A stretch of DNA of 64,000 nucleotides, taken from JAJKIP01 sp037200685 (GTDB lineage Bacteria > Bacteroidota > Bacteroidia > Chitinophagales > Chitinophagaceae). Shown one piece after another: positions 37,104 through 45,400 of this stretch. The notes beneath the pieces are model-generated. The model searched no databases and was not told the origin of the DNA. It saw nothing but the letters and a program-made list of their open reading frames with translations. Each line of letters begins with the position of its first letter. The stretch's first letter is position 1. A program made the position numbers and the translations under genes. The DNA is taken from positions 62,001-126,000 of the forward strand of contig JBBCIG010000008.1 of NCBI GenBank assembly GCA_037200685.1, in the 5' to 3' direction.

Positions 37104-38648
37104 ATGAGGAATTGGCAATTGGCAATAAACAATAAGCAAATCATAACGAGGTTCGTCTTGCCCATTGCCTGTTGCCTGGTGCTTATTATCCTCGCAAGCT
37201 GCTCCGCAGGCAAATCATCTTTCACCGCCAGTAAAAAATATTCCCCGGAACAATTACAAAAAGATTATTCGGTTTACGAAAACATTTTGGAACAGGCCCA
37301 TCCCGGTTTATACTGGTACACTTCCAAAGACAGCATGGATTATTATTTTAAATGGGGCCGTGAACAATTAAAAGATTCGCTAACCGAACCCGATTTCCGG
37401 AAGGTGCTCGCTTATGTTATTTCAAAAATTGGTTGCGGCCACACTTCCGTCAGGGCTTCCAAAAAATATAACAAGGTTATTGATACAGCCCGCATCATTC
37501 GCATCTTCCCGTTGAGCATGAAGCTTTGGAATGATACAGCGGTTGTCGCCGCCAATCTTAATCGCAGGGATAGTTTTCTTACAAGAGGAACGGTTATTAC
37601 AAAAATCAATGGCCGCCCCATGCAGGCCATCGTTGATTCGCTGTTTAAATTTCTTCCCACCGATGGTTACAATACCACGCATAAATACCAAACCTTAAGT
37701 AACCGCGGTTCATTTGGTTCACTGTATTCATCCATCTTTGGTTTTTCGCCTCTTTATTCGATACAATATATAGATACCACCGGCCAGTTAAAAAACGCCA
37801 CTATAAAACCATATTATCCCGGGCTTGATACATTTGGTCGTTCGGCATCGCGGCCCATCCGTCGTGTACCGCAACCATCACGAAAGGAAAGAAAAGAAAT
37901 GCAACGCAATACCGTTCGTCTATTAAAAATGGATACGGCCAATCACACGGCTATGATGGACCTTAATTCATTTGGAAGAGGTTACGGGTTAAAAGGTTTT
38001 TTCCGCCGGTCATTTAAAGCGTTAAAGACAAACGATATCAATCATCTCATCATTGATGTGCGTGGCAATGGCGGCGGCAGTGTTACTAATTCCACGTTGC
38101 TTTCACGTTTCCTTGCTGATCATAAATTCAAAGTGGGCGATTCGTTATATGCCGTCACCAGGCGAAAGACATACAGCCGCTATATTCAAAATGATTTTTT
38201 CAATCGTCTCTTCATGACCTTCTTTGCGCATAAACGTTCTGATGGAAATTATCATTTCCGTTATTTTGAAAAACATTATTTCAAACCAAAGAAGAAAAAT
38301 CATTTCGCAGGCAAAACATATATTCTCATCGGTGGTAATTCTTTTTCGGCCACTACATTGTTTACCGGTTCCGTCAGGAACCAGGATAATGTAATAGTAG
38401 TCGGTGAAGAAACAGGCGGCGGCGCTTATGGCAACAATGCGTGGTTAATCCCCGATGTTACTTTGCCCGAAACAAAAATTCGTTTTCGTTTGCCTTTGTT
38501 CCGTTTGGTCATCGATAAAAATATTCCGAAGAATGGTAAAGGCGTACAGCCCGAAGTAGAATCAAAACCAACTACGGAAGCCGTTCGCCGCGGGCTCGAT
38601 TATAAGTTGGATAAAACAATGGAGTTGATAAAGAAAGATAAAGAATAG
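37104..38648 (+). CDS. S41-family (C-terminal processing) peptidase lipoprotein
   Basis: The 514-residue product has an unusual leader: about 17 polar residues before the hydrophobic core, and lipobox Cys near residue 33 (LIILASC). The S41 core shows LIIDVRGNGGGS near 315 and GGNSFSATTLFTGSVRNQ near 410 with the catalytic Ser in NSFSA; the Lys base is less clear. The first coding bases carry the repeat phrase GGCAATTGGCAATAAACAAT, so the start of the leader may be a captured repeat. Confidence 0.87.
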   Translation: MRNWQLAINNKQIITRFVLPIACCLVLIILASCSAGKSSFTASKKYSPEQLQKDYSVYENILEQAHPGLYWYTSKDSMDYYFKWGREQLKDSLTEPDFRKVLAYVISKIGCGHTSVRASKKYNKVIDTARIIRIFPLSMKLWNDTAVVAANLNRRDSFLTRGTVITKINGRPMQAIVDSLFKFLPTDGYNTTHKYQTLSNRGSFGSLYSSIFGFSPLYSIQYIDTTGQLKNATIKPYYPGLDTFGRSASRPIRRVPQPSRKERKEMQRNTVRLLKMDTANHTAMMDLNSFGRGYGLKGFFRRSFKALKTNDINHLIIDVRGNGGGSVTNSTLLSRFLADHKFKVGDSLYAVTRRKTYSRYIQNDFFNRLFMTFFAHKRSDGNYHFRYFEKHYFKPKKKNHFAGKTYILIGGNSFSATTLFTGSVRNQDNVIVVGEETGGGAYGNNAWLIPDVTLPETKIRFRLPLFRLVIDKNIPKNGKGVQPEVESKPTTEAVRRGLDYKLDKTMELIKKDKE

Positions 38649-38674
38649 TTTTTTCCCCGGCTCCAGTGCATATG

Positions 38675-38730
38675 GCATCGCCTGTTGCGACGCTCCGTTC
38701 ATCTTTCTGTTTTCATGGCATCATTCTATT
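38675..38730. repeat. dispersed repeat family 1, copy f
   Basis: GGCATCGCCTGTTGCGACGC then TCCGTTCATCTTTCTGTT matches the copies near 25.4 and 0.2 kb. Short fragment. Confidence 0.6.
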
Positions 38731-38775
38731 GTTGATCTTGCTTTAAATAAACGTTACACCCGCTTATTATTTCTT

Positions 38776-38919
38776 ATGTCACCCCTTCGGGGTTTGAATA
38801 ATTACTAAATAATTATTTTCTATATTAGTGATACCCTTTCAGGGTTAAAAATCCCGAAGGGATAACATTAATATAGAACCCATTCATAAAATAGTACAGG
38901 AACCCCGAAGGGGTGACAT
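38776..38919. repeat. nested REP-like palindrome cluster
   Basis: ATGTCACCCCTTCGGGGTT at 38776-38794 is perfectly inverted at 38901-38919. Each arm is itself a palindrome around CCCCTTCGGGG. Between them lie two further hairpins, ATACCCTTTCAGGGTT and ATCCCGAAGGGAT. The cluster fits REP/BIME-type intergenic repeats. It lies just downstream of the S41 gene and may also end its message. Confidence 0.8.
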
Positions 38920-38946
38920 ACAATTAAACCATTGTTATTAATAAAG

Positions 38947-39750
38947 CTAACCTTCAGAAGAATCATCATTCATTATCTGAAACGAATCTGCATCTTTCCA
39001 GAATGGAAATTTTTCTCTTATAGAATCCAGATGATCACGATCTAATGTAACCGTAAAAATATCTTCCACATCTTTTTTTGTATACAACACTTCGCCCAGC
39101 GGATCAATCACCATGCTCTCCCCGCTGTAGTGAATTCTATTTCCATCTTCGCCCACCCGGTTCACACCAACAACATAACATTGATTTTCGATCGCCCTTG
39201 CCTGCAGCAATGTTTTCCATGCATGCACCCTTCGTTCCGGCCAATTGGCAACATAGATCAGTACATCATATTCCGGGGTTTCTCCCGATTGCCTTGCCCA
39301 TACCGGGAAGCGCAGGTCATAGCAAACTAATAAGTTTATTTTCCATCCTTTCACAGAAGCGATCAGCCTTTTAGTACCGGCGGTATATTGTTCATCTTCA
39401 CCCGCAAATGCAAAGCGGTGCCTTTTATCATACACGCCGTATTGTCCGTTGGGCAGCATCCATAGCAGGCGGTTAAAATAATTCCCGTTCTCTTCTGCAA
39501 TAAAACTCCCCGTTAAAATAATTTTCTTTTCCGTCGCTATTCTTTTCATCCATTGCACCGTTTCACCATCCATGGTTTCAGCCAGCGGCTTTGGACCCAT
39601 GCTAAAACCGGTACTAAACATTTCCGGCAATACAACAATCTCCGTTTTCTCCTTAATGCTATTGATCTTTTGCTCCAGCATTTGGAGGTTCATTTTTTTA
39701 TCTTCCCAGTGAAGATGTGTTTGAACCGTTGTGATAGTAAGATTGGGCAT
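38947..39750 (-). CDS. yafV: omega-amidase-type nitrilase-family hydrolase
   Basis: The 267-residue enzyme has the full carbon-nitrogen hydrolase triad: Glu 43 in VLPEMFSTGF, Lys 109 in YDKRHRFAFAG and Cys 143 in LLVCYDLRFP. Sequence and size match YafV, an omega-amidase that hydrolyses alpha-ketoglutaramate in glutamine and methionine salvage. The gene marks the chromosomal side of the first cassette block, whose attI-like site begins 65 bp beyond its start. Confidence 0.92.
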   Translation of the reverse strand: MPNLTITTVQTHLHWEDKKMNLQMLEQKINSIKEKTEIVVLPEMFSTGFSMGPKPLAETMDGETVQWMKRIATEKKIILTGSFIAEENGNYFNRLLWMLPNGQYGVYDKRHRFAFAGEDEQYTAGTKRLIASVKGWKINLLVCYDLRFPVWARQSGETPEYDVLIYVANWPERRVHAWKTLLQARAIENQCYVVGVNRVGEDGNRIHYSGESMVIDPLGEVLYTKKDVEDIFTVTLDRDHLDSIREKFPFWKDADSFQIMNDDSSEG

Positions 39751-39814
39751 TGTTTAATTCATTTCGTCGAGCGGTAAAATTAAGCGGATTTGTGAACTTT
39801 GGATTGTATTGATT

Positions 39815-39924
39815 TTTGTATTGGCGCAATAACAATTGAAATGGCGAAGACTAATATGCTGAAGATCAAATAGTATTTTTTCTTAAAAAGCCGGGGAAGT
39901 GTCATAAATTTATGTGTTGGTGGC
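39815..39924 (+). other. attI-like site 1, head of cassette block 1
   Basis: A 110-bp segment is repeated at 50860-50970, roughly 85% alike by eye. The two copies are identical over the last bases GTGTCATAAATTTATGTGTT and then diverge, exactly where an integron crossover (G/TT) would fall; after that comes the first cassette. An integrase gene lies beside the other copy only. It has no inverted arms of the attC type, as expected of an attI. Confidence 0.75.
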
Positions 39925-39944
39925 AATATTAGCAGACCGTTCAA

Positions 39945-40643
39945 ATGAAAAGACTCACACACATATTTGCTTTATTTCTTTTGACACTAACAAGTTGCAG
40001 TGGGCAGACAAAATATTTTGAACCAAAAGGAATTATTGATAAAACAAAAGAACTTGCCGACAAGAACATTTGGACATCTTTGAACGACAAAGATAGAATT
40101 GACGGTTACACAAGAATTGGCGACTCAATATTTGGTGGTGAAATTGCTTGTAACATTAGACCACTTAAAAACATTGACACGAAGTCTTTTAAAGTTTTGC
40201 CGGGCACGAAGTATGCCAAGGACAAAGACCACGTTTATTTTCCTATTGAAACTTTTTGCATTGACTACACAGACTGTGGCGTTTGTTATTACAGCAAAGT
40301 GATTCTTGAAAACGCAAACCCTGAATCTTTTCAGTATTTAGAAAAAGAGTATGCTACGGACGGTAAACTTGGATTTTTCCGTGGGCAATTATTGCAAGGT
40401 GCAGACGGAGCAACATTTAAAGTAATTGGCGGACCTGAATATTTTTATTTTGCGACAGATAAATATCATGTTTATAAGCATGACAAAATCTTTAATGACG
40501 CTGACCCAGCGACTTTTTATTACGACAAGACAGACCCACGAAATAAAGTTTTAGAGTATGACAACAAATTTATTATAGGCGACAAGAATAATGAATGGGA
40601 ATACATTCCACCCGACCAAATAAAAAAGGTTGTCAAGAAATAA
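39945..40643 (+). CDS. cassette 1: lipoprotein with DKNYY-like repeats
   Basis: The 232-residue product has a leader ending LTSC (Cys near 18), then short repeats around aromatic DKDHVYFPIE and TDKYHVYKHDKIF that resemble the DKNYY family of surface lipoproteins. The role is unknown. This is the first gene after the attI-like site, 20 bp into the cassette, and fills nearly all of it. Confidence 0.8.
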   Translation: MKRLTHIFALFLLTLTSCSGQTKYFEPKGIIDKTKELADKNIWTSLNDKDRIDGYTRIGDSIFGGEIACNIRPLKNIDTKSFKVLPGTKYAKDKDHVYFPIETFCIDYTDCGVCYYSKVILENANPESFQYLEKEYATDGKLGFFRGQLLQGADGATFKVIGGPEYFYFATDKYHVYKHDKIFNDADPATFYYDKTDPRNKVLEYDNKFIIGDKNNEWEYIPPDQIKKVVKK

Positions 40644-40647
40644 ATAC

Positions 40648-40843
40648 TGCCACCAACATTGGGTTTTATGCAAGTTGGGCTTGACATTATAACATCAGCT
40701 ATTTGCAAATCCCAGCTTCAGTTCCAGCAGACGAATATCTATCAGCATTTGTACTTAACTTCATCAACATATTTTCAATCAGCAGCGGTTATCGGCAGAC
40801 GGAATACTAATTCCCAACCTGCATAAAGCCCTACCGTTGTACG
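40648..40843 (+). repeat. attC-like site of cassette 1
   Basis: The site opens GCCACCAAC, the exact reverse complement of the cassette's own first bases GTTGGTGGC at 39916. Arms GGGTTTTATGCAAGTTGGG and CCCAACCTGCATAAAGCCC pair, and the crossover GTT is at 40836. Its body is nearly the same as that of cassette 8 in the other block. Confidence 0.88.
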
Positions 40844-40863
40844 TCACCTTTTTCAAACCCTCT

Positions 40864-41334
40864 ATGAGCTTAACAGACTGGTATAAAATCAAAGAAGCAA
40901 TCTATTACTCGGACGGCTCTTGGCGTGACATATATGTTCTAGACACAACGCAAGACGATTGGAGCAAGTGGGTTGACCTCTTAAATCAAAAATATTCCAT
41001 TGAGTTCTACAATGGGCAGACCCAACAAACTGAACCTTCTATTAACAAGCAAGTAGTGTTTGGCCATTGGGAGCGCAAAACTGATTTTTTAAATGGCGCT
41101 ACAATAAAACTTGAAAACATCGCTGTAAAATGTCACTTCTTTACAACACAAGAAATTGAAAATGACATTGACCCAAGAGAAATAGAAACTATTGAAGACC
41201 ATTACAGAATAGTAAATTATCTCATTGACATATCCAAACTGCTGAACAAAACAGTTATTCTGACCGCTGAAAACCAGCGTGACTTGATTTATATAACTGT
41301 TGATAGAGACAATGTGAATGTAAGTGTGGAATGA
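40864..41334 (+). CDS. cassette 2: protein of unknown function
   Basis: A 156-residue soluble protein beginning MSLTDWYKIK, acidic, with several aromatic residues (WYKIKEAIYYSDGSWRDIYV). It has no leader and no recognised family. The layout of strands ending NVNVSVE suggests an alpha/beta fold. The ATG at 40864 is preferred over the TTG that overlaps the crossover point. Confidence 0.75.
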   Translation: MSLTDWYKIKEAIYYSDGSWRDIYVLDTTQDDWSKWVDLLNQKYSIEFYNGQTQQTEPSINKQVVFGHWERKTDFLNGATIKLENIAVKCHFFTTQEIENDIDPREIETIEDHYRIVNYLIDISKLLNKTVILTAENQRDLIYITVDRDNVNVSVE

Positions 41335-41363
41335 TTACCTGATATCATTCACAACAAGGCGAA

Positions 41364-41570
41364 CGCACAACATAGGATGGGGTTTTCTGCTATGCTGGCT
41401 TTACGAATAAATCCTGATCGACAGAATAACATTCAACTTCAGTCCTAGCTTTCCGTAACACAGATGAACTGCAGAATATATTCTCAACTTCAGTAACTTT
41501 ATTGAGCGACAGTTCGGGCTTTACGGATCACAGAATACCAGCACACCGCCAAGCCCTGACCGTTGTGTAC
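41364..41570 (+). repeat. attC-like site of cassette 2
   Basis: It opens CGCACAAC, which matches the inverted cassette start GTTGTACG (40836) at seven of eight bases. Arms GGGGTTTTCTGCTATGCTGG and CAGCACACCGCCAAGCCC pair with some mismatches. It carries the extra bases AGGAT after ACAT (ACATAGGATGGGG). Crossover GTT at 41562. Confidence 0.85.
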
Positions 41571-41600
41571 AACATCTCAACGTTCTTACAACTAGAAATT

Positions 41601-42038
41601 ATGAAATACATGGGATCGTTTTTAGTGATTGTTTCGGCTTTGTATGCTTGTACAGAGCCAAATAAAAAAGATGACCCGGAAAAATTGAAAGCAGTACTGG
41701 TGGACTATTTTGACGGAATTAAATCGAAAGACTTAAAAAAGATGAATAAAAACACAACCGCCGACTATTTACTTTTTGAAGGCGGAAAGGTTTGGGACAA
41801 CGATAGTCTTTGGGCAGCTCTTGATTTTAAGAATCGAAAAATAGAGTTCAGACTTGATAGTTTTAGAATACATGTTGATAATGAGAGTGGGCACATTTCA
41901 TATTTTAACCATGAAGATGTTTATACCAATGATACATTGACTAAAATTATCGAATGCATAGAAAATGCGACATTCAGGAAGGAGGGTGGAACATGGAAAA
42001 TAGACTTTTTACAATCGACACAAAAAAGTAATGACTGA
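41601..42038 (+). CDS. cassette 3: lipoprotein, NTF2/SnoaL-like
   Basis: The 145-residue product has a lipoprotein leader ending ALYAC (Cys near 17). LKAVLVDYFDGIKSKDLKKM, then YLLFEGGKVWDNDSLWAAL and FRKEGGTWKIDFLQST, have the layout of an NTF2-like / DUF4440 fold, often a binding or enzyme domain. Function is unknown. ATG 41601 gives the leader; the upstream in-frame extension runs through the attC of cassette 2. Confidence 0.78.
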   Translation: MKYMGSFLVIVSALYACTEPNKKDDPEKLKAVLVDYFDGIKSKDLKKMNKNTTADYLLFEGGKVWDNDSLWAALDFKNRKIEFRLDSFRIHVDNESGHISYFNHEDVYTNDTLTKIIECIENATFRKEGGTWKIDFLQSTQKSND

Positions 42039-42046
42039 TATTTGCT

Positions 42047-42155
42047 GCACACAACAACATAGGATGGAGTTTGCTGCTATGCTGGCTGAAAAATAAACCT
42101 CATCTTTTTGTTCGCTATCAGCAGTTGTTCGGTCGCAAGTGTTGGTACTTCAACA
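42047..42155 (+). repeat. truncated attC-like site of cassette 3
   Basis: The left half is present: GCACACAAC is the near-inverse of the cassette start GTTGTGTAC (41562), followed by ACATAGGATGG and GCTGCTATGCTGGCTG. The body follows the site of cassette 5 up to the phrase TTCGCTATCAGCAG and then breaks off into family 1 repeat DNA. The right arm and crossover are lost. Confidence 0.82.
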
Positions 42156-42487
42156 ATGCTCAGTAAAGAACAAAAAGATAAACAGAAGCGTCGCAACGGA
42201 AGTTGATAGTCCGCATGATGCTGCGCATAGCACTACAGCCGGGCAAATAATAAAACTTCTTTCATCAACCGCTTCGGTCTTTTTGTTAGTTTATTTCTAT
42301 ACCAGTAATTGAAGTAATCAGGGCTCCTTAAGGCTTTGGAAATGGAAGGATTATCAAAATATTTACCCCAAAAACATTTCATCTCTCCCCTTTTTTTTAT
42401 ATTTTGTTTATCCGTTCATAATCCATTCAACCCCATGCAAATACTGCCGGTTAACTAAGCCTGCCATATCCAGATCAGACTGTAAAA
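42156..42487. repeat. dispersed repeat family 1, copy g, and empty spacer
   Basis: The gap holds CTTCAACAATGCTCAGTAAA, GAACAAAAAGATAAAC and GCGTCGCAACGGAAG, which is family 1 inverted relative to the 25.4-kb copy. It has replaced the right half of the third cassette site. The last 200 bp before the giant PKD gene show nothing recognised. Confidence 0.55.
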
Positions 42488-45400
42488 ATGTACTACCACC
42501 ACCACATCTCCTTTTTAAGGAAAGCACTGCTTTGCCTTCTACCTATCTTTTTATTGGGTGTTTTACAAACAAATGCGCAGGTAAGCTCCGGTATCCGTGC
42601 CGACGGAAAGATCATTGCACATGGTGATACCGTATATGTCTGCAAGAACAAAAGCGTTCGTTATGAAAGTTCGTCCAGCGGTTCGTTGTTTATCAACTGG
42701 CGTTTCCAGGGTGGTAATCCATCCACAGGGTTTGGTATCGGACCCTTTAATGTATCCTACAATGCTATCGGTTATGATACCACTTTCCAGGTGGTGGAAG
42801 GCAGCAATGGTTTTGCAGATTCAACTTTTATTATCGTTTGCGTATCCGACATTTATCCCGTAGCGGATTACACCTTTGCTACTGATGGTGTTTGTGGCAA
42901 TGTTCCCATACAGTTTACCAATATATCTACAGGAACAGACGGGCCGTTAAACTATGTGTGGAGTTTTGGTGATGGTAATACTACAGGTGTTATTAGTCCA
43001 TCCCACCAGTTTTTATCAGCCATCGGCACAACTGGTAGCCAACCTTTCAATGTAAAGTTGCTCGTGACAAATGCATTGGGTTGCGCCGACTCCACGACAA
43101 GGGTAGTTACGGTGCAAAAAATACCGGATGCGGCGATGGGCAATAATCTTAATCCTGCAGTTAACTACGGGGTTTTTAATAACATTCCTACATTCAAACG
43201 ATGTGATGCGGCGCTTTCCTATAATTTTCAATTCACGAATACTTCGACCACCATACCCATCAATACAGAATACACGATTCAATGGGGTGATGGATTATCG
43301 CCCGATTCAACATTCACCAGTTGGCCAGCCGGCACTATCGTCTACCATACTTTCCCGAGGGGTGGCAGCAATATGACCGTATCGGTTAAAGGGGCGAATG
43401 GCTGTATCGGTATAAAAAAATACCTTGTTTTCCTGGGCACTATTCCCGGCGCCGGCTTAGGCAGTAATGGCGACAGGGATATTTGTTCATCAGAAGGGCT
43501 TTCATTTAGTATCAACAACACGGCAAGTAACCCGCCGGGCACTTTATATATTTTTACTGTTAATGACGGAACGCCTTCTCAAACTTTTCAGCATCCGCCA
43601 CCAGCTACAGTGGACCATTATTTTTCAACAGGTTCATGTGGTGTAACCAGCGCCCCTTTTAATAATTCATATAAAGCGGAATTATTGGTAAGTAATCCCT
43701 GCGGTTTGAGCAATCCCACCATCGTACCGATTTATGTTTCGGGTAAACCAAGGCCGGGTATTTCTATTCCCGCCCCGGTTGTTTGTGTAAATACGACCGT
43801 GCCGATATTCAGCTCTTCGAGTTTTGGAAATACGATTACTTCTAATGGCGGTTTTATCTCTGATTGTTTCAGTACCGGTAAAATTGTTTGGGAAATAGTT
43901 CCATCTACCGGTTATACATTGCTTAGTGGTACGTATGGTTCCTTCAATGGTAATCCCACCAATGGTGTTTTGTGGACACCGGGTAGCACAGGTTTGAATG
44001 TAAATTTTAATACAGCAGGCACTTATACCATCAAGCTGACATTATACAATGAACGCTGCGGCTATGTAACAGGTTTCACGACGATCTGTGTACGCAATCC
44101 ACCAACAGCTTCTTTTACCATGAGTAAGAAAAAAAGTTGCGCACCGGAAACGATTGCTTTTACTAATACTTCTTCCGCTAGTGGTTGCCAGGGTAACTCG
44201 TATTTCTGGGAAGTCACTTATGCCGATCCGCTGAATTGCAATCCCGGTGGTGCGGGAAGTGGCTATACATTTATGGTGGGTGGCAATACATCCGCTTCGC
44301 CTTCTATCAATTTTTATAAAATTGGAAGATATGCGATAAGGCTTACTACAACCGCAATTAAATCTTTTGGTTGCCAGGTGGCGTATGCGTATGATACTTT
44401 TTATGTAACAGGGCCACCCAAAGCCGCTGTCGTCCCCATAGGAAATATTTGTGCTGCCAATAGCATTACACCTTCCGGCTCTGTAATAAGTTGCTATTCT
44501 ATAGGCACATTTACTTATGAATGGAATTTTACCGGCGGTATTCCTGCTACATCCACCAATTTAAATCCAGGCGCTATTAGTTATGCAGCGACCGGCACTT
44601 ATCCTGTACAGTTTATTGTAAAAGATGATGAATGCGGATTGAGTGATACGGTGAATACAACAGTAACGATAACGGACAAACCCGTTGCTGAAGCGGGCAA
44701 CAGTGTATCTGTTTGCAGTGGCCAGGTTGTTCCAATAGGAATGCCCCCCATCAGCGGTGTTACCTATCAATGGTCACCCGCAACAGGATTAAGCAATCCT
44801 TCTATCGCTAATCCTATCGCAACGCTTACTTATAATGGCCCGGCATATGATACAACGTATAAGTTTTATTTCACCGCTTCGCAAGGTGTTGATTGCAGCA
44901 ATATAGATTCAGTAGAAATAAATGTGAAAAGAAAACCTATACTTGCTGTTACTCCATCTGCTACCGCTATTTGTTCCGCGGGAAGTGTAACAATTACTGC
45001 ATCGGGAGCGGAAGATTATACCTGGTCGCCTGCAAGCGGATTGGATAATACTATTTCAGGAACTGTCATCGCTTCGCCTCTTATTACTACAACTTACAAC
45101 GTTACCGGTTCATTGGCCAACGGATGTACTGCTACCGGCACGGCAACTGTCACCGTTACACAAACACCCATTGCTGAAGCGGGTAATGCCGCTGTTATTT
45201 GCAGTGGCACATCTGTACCAGTGGGGGCTGCTCCTGTTGCAGGCATCACTTATCAATGGACCCCTTCAACGGGATTAAGTAATGGAAATATTTCTAATCC
45301 AACAGCAACTCCTATTTATACGGGAACAGCTCTCGATACGGTGTTCACCTATTATCTCACAGCAAGTGTAGGTGGCAATTGCCAGCATACTGATTCTGTA

